Part shown: positions 44,290 through 59,200 of the stretch, piece after piece
Position numbering within the stretch: the first letter of the stretch is position 1
Layout of the letters: every line of letters starts with the position of its first letter
Assembly: GCF_958450345.1 (NCBI RefSeq)
Contig: NC_088781.1
Coordinates: 58,420,315-58,484,314, forward strand
Source of the DNA: Calliphora vicina
Taxonomy: Eukaryota; Arthropoda; Insecta; Diptera; Calliphoridae
DNA: 64,000 nt
Direction: 5' to 3'
The notes under the pieces: generated by a model
What the model was told of the DNA's origin: nothing
The model's database searches: none
What the model saw: the letters and a program-made list of their open reading frames with translations, nothing else
Translations under genes and position numbers: made by a program

Positions 44290-47200
44290 GTTTGTATTTT
44301 ATTTAAATTTTTATTATTTTCACTACTTATTTCTCCATATGTTTTTTGTATGTTTGAGTATAAGTTTCAGTTTTAAATTGAAATGATCTCATAAGCAAAA
44401 TGATTGAAATACAATAAAGAAGAAGCAGATACAAATCCAGTTTATATATGGACAAAATTTTAATGAAACATTTAACAACAAATAAACTAAAGTTATAAAC
44501 AAATAAGTGAGATATGAATGAAGCTTTCTTACCCGCTTTTTAGACACTTGCAAAAATATAAAAAAAAACAAAAAAGTTAAGAAACAAACTTAATTGTCAC
44601 AGTCATGAAACATAATATTAAAAACACAAGACACATACTTTATTTATTTATCCTCTCCTTCTCTCCTCCACCCATCTCTCAAACTCTTTGTTCGGTAAAT
44701 AAACAATAACAAACGTAAGACTTAAGACACATTGTACTTACAATAGAGCCATATAGTGGGCACAGTGTGTAATCAATTTTAGATTTCAATCTTTATATAT
44801 AACAAGTAAGAGTGTTATATTCGGCTGTGTCGAATCTTTTATACCCATCACCAATATAATACGGTCACCGATTATTCTGCATTTTGTATAAAACATTTAT
44901 CTGATTCACCCGATTTGTTTAGTTTTATATTTTGTATTACTAGAATATATCAGTGGTAAATTTCGGGTTGCTAGATTCATGCATTTAAATGTTATCGGGA
45001 TCAAAATATGTAAAGAGTCAATAAAAAAAAAACTTATACACACTCCAGCCAAAACTTATCCTTGGTCCAACAAATTATTGTTTTTTTAATCACGTTAGCT
45101 TTTAAAAATATGTTAATTCGATCAAAATGGTCACCGAAAAATGTAGGGTAGAAGGCTCTCTTTTAAAAACGATAAAAGATATTCTTAAATTTGTTCTTTA
45201 TTCAAATAGTCAGATATGTATGCTTTAGTTTTACTTATTTCAATTGTGCCTACCGGTGAGCAAAAATGGCGATACCGCCCCACCCATGGGGTAAATACGG
45301 TCAAGGGGATGAGACAGAATTGTCAGAAGCAAAATAAAACAAACATTTGTAAATATATACCTAACCATATTTTAAAACCTTTATACTTTAATTTAATTAA
45401 TAATTTAAACAAACAAAAATAAGATTTAATTTTAATTTCGCATAAGTAAACAACAACCTATCTATCAATATATTTATATGTATGAGGGGCTTAGAGCACA
45501 AGGGGTTCAAATGACTTATGTTTAATAATGAGAAAAAAGAGGTTAAAATTACAATAAAAATTGTTAGATGCTCTCTGGAATATTACTTTTAATTAATAGA
45601 GATCCTGAGATATATTTTATTCTAACACGATAAAAAAATACAATCTTTTACATATACAAATACCCAAAAATTACCTTTGAAGTAAGGAAAGTCGAACTTA
45701 TACCCCTTGTGCATTAACTTTTTTTAAAAATTTCTGAATTACCTAATAAGAAAACCTCATAGACTCAATATTTTTTATTAACATTTTATTAAGAAAAGCT
45801 TTTATGGTTCCTTGTTACATTTTTTAGTCGTCATAATCGGGCTCATCTACATTCTCACTTTGACTTTCGATTCTTTCCGGAATTTCTTCCATTCCAGCAA
45901 AGAAGATCCTGTATGTTCTTTAATTTCTGGAACATTAATGTTTTTAAGCTGTTTTTTTGGAGGAAGTTGTGGTAGTAACTACACGGCTCGGCCAACATTT
46001 CGAGATTTCATATTTACTTTGGTGAAGTTTTCTTTCAAATTCATAAGATCATCTTTGTATAAGATGATCAGATTCAGAGAATTCGTTAATATTATTTTCA
46101 GATTCACTTATTTTTAATGATTTTACGCAGGGCACACTTAGTAAGGTGACTGCGATGAAACAGCTGATTATTTTTTTTTATTTAGTTTGAATTGTCAATT
46201 CACTTGTGGTTGTTGTGGCGAAAAATACAACAAACCCAAAAGCAAAAACAACAACAGGCAACTTTGACAGTTCACCTACTTTTTAACAAAAACAAAGTAC
46301 CTGTTGTTTTTGTATTGTTGTAGTGATGCAGTCATCTTTCTAAGTGTGCCCTGATTTTACGTATCAAAAATAATAAACAATCAACAATTATTAATATACT
46401 CGATTCCATTATTTTATGTTACTTTTTCTTTTTTGGTAAATAATCCACAAAGGTATTTGAAACAGGTGTTTTGATAACAAGAATTTTAATATTTGCTTAG
46501 AGCACAAGGGGTTTAAGTGCTCATGTACTCCTTGTGCTCCAAGCGAACAGGTATTTTAATGACAAGTGCTAGAATTGGTCGCCATATCTCGCTAACGGAA
46601 TCCTACATTCAACTCTTGTGCTATGAACTTCTCTGAACTTCACCTACTAAGAGGATAATTGTACAACAACCACTAACAGACATTGTAAGCTTTAAGCTTA
46701 GGGTCGTTATCATGGCAGAAGTAGTAATTGTTTGATAAACTCAGTTTTTGCTTTGACAATGGATATTCCAGTTTTAAAATTTCTAAATACATTTTTTGGT
46801 CCATTATGCCTTCGATGAAATTATGAGAACCTGGACCAGTTGCCGAGAAAGACCCTTAAACCATCACCGATCCACTATCTTGCTATGTATGTTAAATTTG
46901 CTCTCGTCTGTGAACAACACATCTATCCAAAAATAACAAGTAAGAAAGTATTATCGGTCAAGCCCTACACTAGGTAAAAGAGCAACAAAATGTCTCTTTT
47001 AAAATGTCAATAATTTATATTTCTGAGTGATTTTTGGAAGTGGGCCTTATATGGGAGCTATGACCAATTATCGACCGATCACCATGAAATTAGGTCGTGT
47101 GATTTATGTCTATATGAAAGTTAACTATGTTGAATTTTGTGTATATACCAACATTTTTAAGCGATTAATGCACGTTAAAGTGAATTTCGGAAGCGGGTCT

Positions 47201-50200
47201 ATATGGGAGGTATGACAAATTATGGACGGATCGTAACAAAATTTGGTGACATGAATTTTGTATATATAAAACTAATTTGGAGCGGAATTTGTGGAGATAA
47301 ATATATAAATTAAACATTTATGACCGATAAAGTTTAATTTAGGAAGGACATTTGTATGGGGGCTAGGTGAAATAATGGATCGATTTCCCCACTATGGTGG
47401 TGTAGGGTATAAAAATCCTTTGAATTGTATACCATTCAAATTCGCTCTATGGAATACATTCCGGATGATTTGGGCGCAAGTTTTATTTCCCGTAGTGGAT
47501 TCCGCAATGGACGTAAGTTTGGAAAAGCATGCAAATATATCCTGACAATATTTCGCTCTTTAGCTTCATGTTACATTTCCGGCGCTACTCCGATTTCCAA
47601 GCACTTCCTTCAAAATATCCGAAAGTATGACTTATGCTTTCAAATGTCGTCCTTCGTGCAACTAATATCATAAACAATGTCGGCTTCATGCCCACCTTTA
47701 AAGTTCAAGGCCATATGTACCACAGAATTGATCATTGCTCCCGAAGTTCCTTCAAATTTATTTCACTGGAAATGAAGCTACAGAAGCCGAACGCTATCGA
47801 CGAACATGTGTATGCATTAACTGCAAGACCCTTCTGCCGAAACATTCTCAAAACAATTCATCCCGCCACAAATGAGATATCGTTCCCGCCGAACTTCTGC
47901 CAAATGCAAATGAATATACAAGCCGTTGTCGAATTGGCTGTGAACAAGCTCAATGAGCAAATTCAATTGAAACTACCTGGCGAAACAATGAAATTGACAC
48001 AGTAATGAACGAAGAAAAAGCCGTCAATTATCCTACTGAATTTTTGAATTCATTGGAACCAGCTGGAATGCCACCACATGTATTAACATTGAAGTTTTGA
48101 TCACCCATAATGCTTCTCCACATCTTAAACGCGCCAAAATTATGCAGCGGAACAAGATTGACCATCAAAAAATTTTCACCAAATTTAATTGAGGCAAGAA
48201 TCATTGGTGGCAGATTCAAAGGCGAAGACGTACTGTTTTCGTTTTAGTTGGGTACGTTGATAAAACAGAAACAAAATTAATTTTTAATTTTGGATGTCGC
48301 ACATTAAATAGAATTTCATAATTCAACAAAAATTTCAACAAGCTAGATCGTTATCGTATCTTTAACAGACAGACAGACAGACGGGAGATGGACATAGCTA
48401 GATCGTTTTAAAATCTTATGAGAACCCAGAATATATATACTAATGTGTGTCTTCGGTGAATATTTCGATGTAACATGAATTTCGTATATATAAAACTTAT
48501 TTGGAGCAAAATTTTTGATGATACTTGATGATAATTAAACATTTACGACTGATGAAGTCCAATTTCGGGAGGACATTTGTATGGGAGCTAGGTGAAATAG
48601 TGGACCGATTTCTGCCAGTTTGAATAGGCTCCGTCCTTGGGCCTAACAAAATATATGTATCAAATTTAATCGAAAGATCTTCAAAATTGCAACCAGTACT
48701 CTGCGCACAAGGTTTGCATGGACAGCCAGCCAGCCAGTCGACAAGCCAGGCGGACGGACATCGTTTAATCAACTCAGAAAGTGATTCTGAGTCGATCAGT
48801 ATACTTTAAGGATGGTGTTATTTTTGGGCGTTACAAACATCTGCACAAACGCATATACCCTCCCCACTATGGTGGTGTAGGGTATAACCAATATTCCCCA
48901 TCTTTTTTGATGGTGGGTATTAAAAGTTACAAATCACAGACTTATATACCTTAATTTATTAAAAAGTGATTCATAATTTTAAAAATTTGAGTACAGACTT
49001 GCTTATACATTTATTTTATTACCAATTGATACATAATTTTTTAAAATTTGTTATAGTTTATCTTACTATCGGCCCACTGTATGGCAATTGGATGCGTGCT
49101 GTTAAACAACAAAACTAACCACACTGTCCGTCCGGCCGTCTGTCAATGAGTTAAGTGCGCCGGATTTGTAATGGTTTTCTGAAGACATTATAATAATTCT
49201 TTATTGTCTTTCTATGAACAATTGTTTGATGATTTGTTTTTTAATTCATTTTTGCTGTGTTTTTTTTGTAAGACAAGTAACTACTACTTGTCTTGACAGC
49301 TTCTTGTTTTCTTGCCATTTTGTTTGGTTTTGTTAAATTTGTTTCTTATTCTTTCTGTTTTTAATTTATTTTTATATAAAAGCTATAAAATTATAGCATG
49401 TTTTGAAACCTACGCATTGATTTGTTGTTTTTTTCATAAATTTTTTTTGCTCAATATTTATTATGTATTTCCTTTAGTTTACCTTGACTTGTCGGTTTTT
49501 TTATTGTTATTAGCGTTTATTTAAACGAGTGCTTTTTTAAGTCAATACCTTTATGTATTTATTTACTTTGAAATTAACTAAATAAATAAATACTACATAC
49601 ATGTTTTTAAACATTTTTTAAAATTAACTCGTTTTGTTTACAATAAAGTGAAATTATTCTACCTAAAGACGATGTTTTTAAGTAAAATATAATAAAATTT
49701 AAAGCAAATGTTGTGAGTCAAAACAAACACTTGGTTAAATATTTATAGAAATTCAAACTAATTATTGATTCTGAGAATAATTAGTAACAGAAAACGGCTA
49801 AGAATTTTGTATTTAATAGAAATTTATGTAAACTACTTAATAGCACTGGGCTACACAGCTTTTATAGTTTTTAAGTAATTGTGCCACTTCTAACTGTCTG
49901 ATCCTATTTACAAGAAAGACGTAGCAGAGGAGCATTGGAGTTTAAATTTTGATAACGCACCCTTCTTACCCCTTAGGGTCGGCGGTATGGTGTCTCAAAT
50001 TAGGATACTTCAGACATGTAGAATTTCCAAAAATTTTACATTTTTAAAACGATCGTATTTCTTCAAAAAACCGTCGTAGATTCAAGAAGATAGAATCTAC
50101 GACGGTTTTTTGAAGAAATAGGATCGTTTTAAAAATGTAACATATCCGAGGTGTCCTACCTTGGGGAACCCTGGCCGCGTCTCTGGTGGGTCCATTTTTA

Positions 50201-53200
50201 CAACTTAAACTCGACAACACGACAAATTTACTGTTCTAAAATCCCTACGTAGGTATTGCAACAACTGTATATACTATGATATATTCCAAATCATTCATAT
50301 TATAACCAGCCCGGACCAAATGTGGACTTTATGGACGAAATTCCAAAAAGTATGCAAATATGTTTTTTGTATTCTTAATAAATCGTATATATATTTTCAC
50401 CTTTACTTTTACTATCCAAAAGTGTAGGGACGTAACCGATTTAGCCTATATGTTCTAAAATCCCAAATCAGCTTCGGTCCAAATAAGTTTTGAATACGAA
50501 AAAATTCTAGGATTTGTTTATACCCCTAACCATGAGTAGTAAGTTTTTCATTCCGTTTGTAATTTCTACATTTTTCATTTGCGAAGCAACAAATTATATA
50601 TATTCTGGATCGTTATAGATAGGGTAGTCGACATAGCCATGTCCGTACGAAGCGCCCAAATAACTTGCATACATTATTCATACATCAATGTATGACCCGG
50701 TTCGGTTGCTATTTAAAGGCGAGAAAATCGGCCCAAAAATGCCTGAGATATAAGGAAAAAAACCAGGAGAACCTCGATTTTTGTCCTATTTTTGATCTAT
50801 ATCTAGATTACTAATATAGAAAATATGGATATCTGATGATAGATATTTCAAAGTCATTTACATCGACGTATGTATATAAGGCCCACATTGATGGATCTAC
50901 AATGGGTCAAAATCGGGAAATCAATTTTTTAACTTTTTTGTCATAAATATATTTTGAAAAAAATTAAAAAGACAATATCGAAAAAAAAATAATTTTGTTT
51001 GGAATTAAAAATATATTGTAGAAGAAATAATTTAATAAACTGTTTTTTTTTGGTCTCCTGAAAACTTGTGTTTTCTAAGATATATAATTTTGAATATAGT
51101 CCCTCGATATACTTAAATATTGGCGTTCTGTTTAAATGAACCGTTCCTTATTTTTAAGCAACTATTAACATCACTATTTCATTCTGGCTCAAAATGTTTG
51201 ATACCCGTAGACATAGAGAAACATAGAGCGGAAACTAGAAAAAAACTCGACTTTTCACATAGTTTTTTCTACTAATACATTCTCACCACTTAAGTTTCTG
51301 ACAACCGAGTTAGGTCTTTGACAGGAGAGTTTCCGCTCTATGTCTATTCTCTATGCCCGTAGATTCTCAAATTCAGTTCACCTGACATCATACAAGTAAT
51401 ACAAAAAATTAAGCTATCTTTATCACCCTTGCAAACTTGATTACAATCTAAAATCTGCCTAAAACATTTATTCGGCCGCAATCTAGGCCAATATTAATCC
51501 AGATTTAAGGAAAACAAATTACAAAAATTAAAACCCATACAATACATCACACCAACTTACCTCCAATCAAATTACGTGATTTAACCCACTACATGTATGT
51601 ATTAAAAAACAACAAATTTTTTGTTAGCTTTAAAAAAAAACGTATGAAATAAAATAAAATGAATGTGGTTATACCACTCACAATCACTTGACCATATGAG
51701 GCAGGCACCAAGACAATATAAAAACAACAAACTCGAAAAATAAACTACAATAAATGTATGATCACCTAATTGGGAACTAAACTAAGCACCCAAACCAACG
51801 ACTCTACTCACTCGTATTTAAACAAAAAACCACACAGAGGCTTTATAACTACTTTATGGAATTGTAGAAAAATAAACTAAAAATCGTTTCTAAAAGAGTC
51901 TTATACAATTAATATGACTGTAAGCGTAGATTATGATGGCAATCAACGATGCATGAAACACTAAGAAACACTTTTAATTTCTGTGAGAAAATGAGTATTT
52001 ATTCTAATTAGGAAAAGTATTTGTAGTTTATGTAAATGGTGACAATAGGGTGGAATCTATCAGGCCTGTCACACAATTTCTTCGGACTGGTTTCAATTCC
52101 GTAGTTTTCATTCCGATCGATTTCGTTTTAGGTTCTTTAGATTCCGTGTAATTTATTAATTCCAAAAATGTTTAATAATTTGTGATTTTAATTTGACACC
52201 GGTTTTAATATTAAAACAAAAATAACGTTTTTGGTACAGAAATTTATTAACAATTTTAGAAAAATATATAATTACAAAGAAATATCAATCAATTCCACTT
52301 TGAAAACTGAAAGTGGTTTCATTCCGAAAGAAATTTTCGTTTTAATTTTTCTGAAGAAGCAAAATACGGAATTAATTCCACTTCCGATCGGAATGGAATT
52401 CTATCAGGCCTGTCACACATTTTGTTCGGAATGTTTTCAATTCCGTAGTTTTCATTCCGATCGATTTCGTTTTAGATTCTTCAGATTCCGTGTAATTCAT
52501 TAATTCCAAACATATTTAATAATTCTGTATTTCTGATATTAATTTGACAGCGTTTTTTATATTAAAACAAAGGAGAAGTTTTTGGTACAGAAATTGATTA
52601 CAAATTTTAGAAAAATCAATAGTTGCAATGAAATATCAATTCTAATTTGAAAACTGAAAGTGGTTTCATTCCGAAAAAAATTTCGTTTTACTTTTTCTGA
52701 AGAAGCAAAAAAAAGAATGGAATTATGTGACAGGCCTGTATTTTTGAAAATGTGTATGATATAAAATAGTAACATACGATTGAAGATAAAATTGGTCTAC
52801 ATAAAGACCTAAGATTGAAGCTAAAACTGGACTACATAAAGACCTATAAGTGAAACTAAAATTGGTCTACATAAATACCCAAGATTGAAGCTAAAATTGG
52901 ACTACATAAAGACCTATGATTGAAGCCTTAATTGAACTACATAAAGACCTAAGATTGAAGATAAAATTGAACTACATAAAGACCTATAAGTAAAGCTGAA
53001 ATATAAAGATCTATGATTGAAGCTAAAATTGGACTACATAAAGACCTAAGATTGAAAATAAAATTGTAATACATAACGACCTTCGATTGCGGCTAAAATT
53101 GGACTACATAAAGACCAACGATTGAAGCTAAAACTGGGCAACATAAAGAGCTATAATTCAAGCTAAAATTGGACTACATAAAGACCCAAGATTGAAGCTA

Positions 53201-56200
53201 AAATTGGACTACATAAAGACCTAAGATTGATGCTAAAATTGGACTACAAAAAGACCTAAGATTGAAGCCTTAGTTGAACTACTTAAAGACCTAAGATTGA
53301 AGCTAAAATTGTACTACATAAAGACCTAAGATTGAAGCTAAAATTGGACTACATTGGACTACATAAAATTGGACTACATAAAGACCTACAATTGAAACTA
53401 ATATTGGACTACATAAAGACCCAAGATTGAAGCTAAAATTGGACTACATAAAGACCTAAGATTTAAGCTAAAATTGGACTACAGAAAGAGCTAAGATTGA
53501 AGAAAAAGTTGGACTATATAAAGACCTATAAGTGAAACTAAAATTGGACTACATAAAGACCTAATATTGAAGCTAAAGACCTAAGATTGAAGTTAAAATT
53601 GGACTACATAAAGGCCTAAGATTGAAGCTAAAATAGGTCTACATAAAGACCTAATATTGAAGCTAAAATTGGACTACATAAAGACCTAAGATTGAAGTCA
53701 AAATTGGACTACATAAAGACCTAAGATTGAAGCTAAAATTGGACTACATAAAGACCTATAAGTAAAGCTGAAATTTGACTATATAAAGATCTATGATTGA
53801 AGCTAAAATTGGACTACATAAAGATCTATGATTGAAGCCTTAATTGGACTACATAAAGACCTAATATTGAAGCTAAAATTGAACTACATATTGACCTGTA
53901 AGTGAAGCTAAAATTGGACTACATAAAGATTTACGATTGAAGCTAAAATTGGACTAGAAATTGGCAAAGAAATTCTGGTATGCAATGAAAAACGATTTAG
54001 ATGCAAAAACGATTTCAAAACGACAATAGGTGTGATGTGTTTGTTTGAATCGTGTTGTCATATTAATTTCAAATTCCAATTTGTTTCAAAGGGAATTTAT
54101 CTAAATTAAATTTTCACATTAATTAAGGTAAACAAATGCGGACTTGTTTATATTGTTGTTTTTTGGTATAAAAATGATACGGAATGAAACTAAAATGGAA
54201 TATGAAATCAATCGAAATTAAATCGTTTTCGAGATTGATTTCAGTTTTGAAAACGATAGTTTTTCATCACATGCCTGTTTTGAAAAGGGAAACGGGTGTT
54301 AAAATTATTTTTATCTCAGTCGTTAGCATCTCAAAACTACTCTATTTGAACAAGTCCCACCCTAATTTTAAAATATATTTACTACCGTATTAATATAAAA
54401 CAAAAATAAACTTCAACGTATTTTCATTTGTCATTAAAGTATAAATAACAAAGTTTAATTATGTAGTTTTAGTGTTTCTTTTTAGTTGCTTTTAATATTT
54501 GTTCACTAAAAAAGAAAATCTTGTGTTACAGTATGTAAAATAAACAAAGATCATAAATCATTTTTAACAACCGACAAGTAGGTATAACTCATTAAATAAA
54601 AAAAAAACGAAATAGAAACTTAATGAAACCGAAAATGTGTGTTTTATATTTATAACTAATTAAATAAATAGAATATGTTTTTCTTTTTTTAGAATTTTGT
54701 ATGTCAAATTGTCTGGTAAGCAGGGTATTTAAAAAATAAACAGTTTTAATTTAACTCTTGCAAACAAATTTTAAAAATTTAAATGAACAGTTTATAGAAA
54801 TTCACACTCCAAGAAAGTATGTTGGGAATTTAAATGATTAATTTTACTTTCTAATAACTTCCTCATGAAGATGTATTAGCAACATAATAATTATTGTTAT
54901 TATTAAACATACATCACATTGTAAAAGCGTTTTATTATAAAATAAAATAAAAAAAATACAAATAGTAATTTTATATTTTGTTACAGCATCATCATCTTTA
55001 ACAGCTTCGTCATCTTCATCATTGGTGCCATTGTGGTAAAAAGTTTAATAACCTCCACTTACGACTGTAACACGACTTTATCAATTGAGTCTAAAGCTAA
55101 AAAACCAGCAATTGTTTAAACCATAAAAAAATATATATTTTTTTACACTTTGAATAGAAAAAATTGTATCTTATTCACCTACATACTTTTTTTTGACGGT
55201 TCCTTAATAAAAAACTTACTTTGACTTTGTATCTTTGTAAAAGATTTTTACTTAAACCAACAACCAACAATGACTATTATACAATTAATGTTTTTAACAA
55301 CACAATTTCATTGTCTTTTTAATATTTTTTCATGTTTAAATAAACACTTGTCTGTTTGTCTTAATTTTTGTTTACCGTTTTGTATGGATTTTAATTTTTT
55401 TCTTTAAATATTTTAATGATTTTCAGTTTCTTTTGTTGTACGTACCAACATGATTTTGCATCTTTTTAGGTGGTTTTGGAATGAATTTAAATTTTGAAAA
55501 CAAGTGTGGGAATTAACGGAATTTAAAAATACATACTATGGTTATATATATTGAGTTAACCCCTTTTGGTTATAATGTGGTTTATTTATAAATCGCCCCA
55601 TATTTGGAACGAAACCTACAACTATTTGATTGGTACTTGTGTGATTAATTTGGGAATATTGTTATTAAGTTTTAAATATCTAACGTTCTATTTTTTTCTT
55701 CTGATATAAAACTGAGATTATTCTAGCCAATGTGCTATTTTTTCAACAGTTTTGGTAAAAGGTAGTGTAATTACTTACAATATCACAGAAAGTATAACAA
55801 ATCAGTAGAGCCCGACCGAATACTCCGAACATTAGCTAAATACTACACCATTTTTTAATTGAAATTGAGAACATTATACATGATATTTAGAAAATTCCAA
55901 ATGAAATTGAGAATTTCCATTTTAATTTGAGAAAATTCCAAATGAAGTTGAGAATTTCCATATGAAATTGAGAAAATTCCAAATGAAATTGAGAAATTTA
56001 AATTTGGAAAATTCCAAATGAAATTGGGAAAATTCCAATTGAAATTAAGAAAATTCCAAATGAAATTGTGAAAATGTTATTTTACTCTACATAAATAATA
56101 TACATTAAACAAATTACATAAATATGTAATGTTATTGACCAACAGGCATATCTTGCAATTCCAAAGCGCATTGTTGCAATGATGTTGTATGTTGTATTGC

Positions 56201-59200
56201 TCTACTGCAATCTCCAGTAGTTATACAGGACTTGGAATCGTTAATTATTAATACTTCAAGATATAAAATCATCTGCTCTCCTACATTAGGAGGATTTACG
56301 GATGGTATATTCATCCTTGACTTCAGAATACTTTTGATTTTGGACCAAATTATTTCAATAAGCATTGGTGAAAATTGCACGTTGACGACTGTGGCAAGGG
56401 GCATTGTCACATGCCAGAACGAGTTAAGATGACTGATAGCCCAACTAAAATAATTTATATAATGTTTCTCAATTTTATTTAGAATTTTCTCAATTTCATT
56501 TGGAATTTTCTCAATTTCAAATTGAATTTCTCAATTTCATTTGGAATTTTCTCAATTTCATATTGTTATTCTCAATTTCAATTGGAATTTTCTCAATTTC
56601 AATGAAAAATGGTGTAGTAGTCGGGGAATTTTTTTCTACTTGCAAAATACGTTTTCTTACTAAATTTGACTAAATTGACTCAAACATTTCCGAGATATAG
56701 CCCATTCAGTGTTTATAAATATAACTGTATATTTGAGCTAAAATAAATACTGTATAAAGATCCTAAGGTAGCTGAACCAAGGTCAATTTTATATCTTATA
56801 AATTGTAGATGTACATGTACATGTTGACAATCGTATTCGAATTAAACAATATACAATTCTTATTGAATCGAAACCCTTATATTCTGGTTCATTTCACCAC
56901 CAAAGCAACGTTTCCGCATACACCGTAATCGGCACCGAAAACGAAATTCCATACATTTGCACCGAAAAAAGTTCGTTTCAGAAATCGGCAACGAAAATTG
57001 GGAACGAAACGGCACCGATCAGTAACGAAAAACCCGTCATTTAGGGCCGGAACGAAAACAACTTCAAGTAGGTTGTTTTCGGTGCTGTAGGAACGAAATT
57101 ATTTTAATTTTTTTATTTCAAATTTAAAGAAAATCAAAATAAATAAAAAAATAAATTTTCTTTATTGGAAGAGGAAAAAATAATAGATTTTGTCAAAAAC
57201 AAGAAAGAGATTCGGCTGTGCCGAATCTTATATACCCTTCACCAAATTATACTTTAAAATAAGTTTTTTAAAATATTTTTAGGTAAACAAAATTAAATTT
57301 TTTTTTTCGAAATTGTTTTTTAATTTTTTTTTAAAAAAGTTTTTTAAAAAAACATTTTAAAATTTTTTTATTTTAGTTTTTTTAAAAAAAAAAAATTATG
57401 ACAACAAAACTGTTTGATGAAAAAAATTCGGGTTAAAAAATATTTTTCCCAATTTTGACCCATTGTAGGTCCAACTTACTATAGCCTTATTTACATCGTT
57501 GCAATGGACTTTGAAATATCTATCATTAGATATCCATATTGTCTATATTAATGACTTAGTAATCCATATATAGATCAAAAATAGGTCAAAAATCTAGGTT
57601 GTCCTGGTTTTTTGCTCATATCTCCGTTATTTATGGGCCGATTTTAAATAGCAAACTTCTCGAAAACAGGTCTGACAGAATTATTGAAGATTTGGATCCC
57701 GAAGATATCTGGGGTCTTCAGAAAATTGATTTCAACAGACAGACAGACAGACGGACATGGCTTAATCGACTATCTATAAGGATTCAGAATATATATACTT
57801 TATAGGGTCGGAAATGAAAAATGTAGAAATTACAAACGGAATGACAAACTTATATATACCCTTCTCACGAAGGTGAAGGGTATAATAATGAAATTCTATT
57901 TAATGTGCGACATCCAAAATTAAAAAAATAATTTCGTTTCTGTTTTATGCCGCAACGCTCCCAACTGAAACGAAAACAATTCAGAAACAGTGACGACCAG
58001 TGACGAACACCAACGTTTTTCAGTTTCAGTTTTCGTTATCGGCGCCGATTACGGTGTATGCTGAAACCCAGCTTAAGAATTCCTGAAAAGCTTAATTAAA
58101 CTTAAAACCATAATTTTAGGGGCGGACAACTTGTAACTTGAAATAAAACAGAGAAAAACTTTTTTAATATCCATATAATTGGCGTGTAGCCCGAGTTCCA
58201 ATTTTCGCACACCATTCGCAGAAAATCAGACAGTAGTTCGGCAATAACGCTTCGAATATTCGCTGCCAAGTGCATAGTCCTGGGACTTTACATATCCCCA
58301 GAGAAAATAATCTAATGCCGTCACTGTTTACTGTAACTTCCTGATCCGTTATTTGGAATATCATCAACGCGGCACACCATCAATATCTTATTCTGTGCGC
58401 ACTATACGGCGTCTTTTGGGATGCCTATTAATTATCGTTGCCTATTATCGTATCGATTATGAGCACCATAAAATGCTCGTAATGCCCGATGAGTTTGTCG
58501 AATTGAACCATGATTTTCAAAATAAATTTGAACAATTTACAAATAGCAAAACTATAGTGTTTGCCAATAATGAGTTGGGTAAGCACCACTCATTGCAAAA
58601 TATTGTATGTGGTAACTATGTCAATTTATTCAAATGTTGTAATATTCCGAAACTTCTCTCATTAAAGATTTTATCCTTGCTTCCCTTACCTTTTTGAATG
58701 AGGTAGTCCACTTACCCTTAAAATCGAAAATTTCCTGGGATACTTTTCCTGTGTTCTTTAATTATTTTTCACAAGAGCCCAATACCTTCCCACCGGGCGA
58801 AGTTGTGGACAAATTCGTTAAGGAAACCGTTTTTTTTTTGTCGGCTATAATTAGTCGATTTCCGATGCTCCCAAGATCTAAATTATTCTCCGTCATCTAA
58901 AACCAAAGCTTTCGAGTGAAAACTCGCACGTTATCGAATGACATCAATATAAAATTCTATACATTTTATTCGATATCGATATAATGGAATTTCAAAAATA
59001 AATGAAACTTTAAATTTCTAGGACATTGTTAATTAGTTAATATGTGGGGTCAAAATTATCTAATTTATCATTTATTAGAATCGAAAAAATTTATTTTAAT
59101 TGAAAAAAATTTTAAAAAGTAAAATTTGGGAATTGATATCTACATTAGAGTTCGTTTGTGACCAGGTCACTTCATTTGTTTTTCGGGTATCATAACTTTT

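Noticed and set aside
45812..46117. Open frame of 101 codons
   Set aside because: No recognisable domain, overlaps a repeat region and adjoins a MITE; likely chance.
49312..49524. Hydrophobic small protein of 70 codons
   Set aside because: Composition follows T-rich DNA (Phe/Leu runs); no homology, no gene signals, inside an intron.
52775..53956. CRISPR-like repeat-spacer array
   Set aside because: The repeats are contiguous 35-bp units without unique spacers, in a eukaryotic intron.
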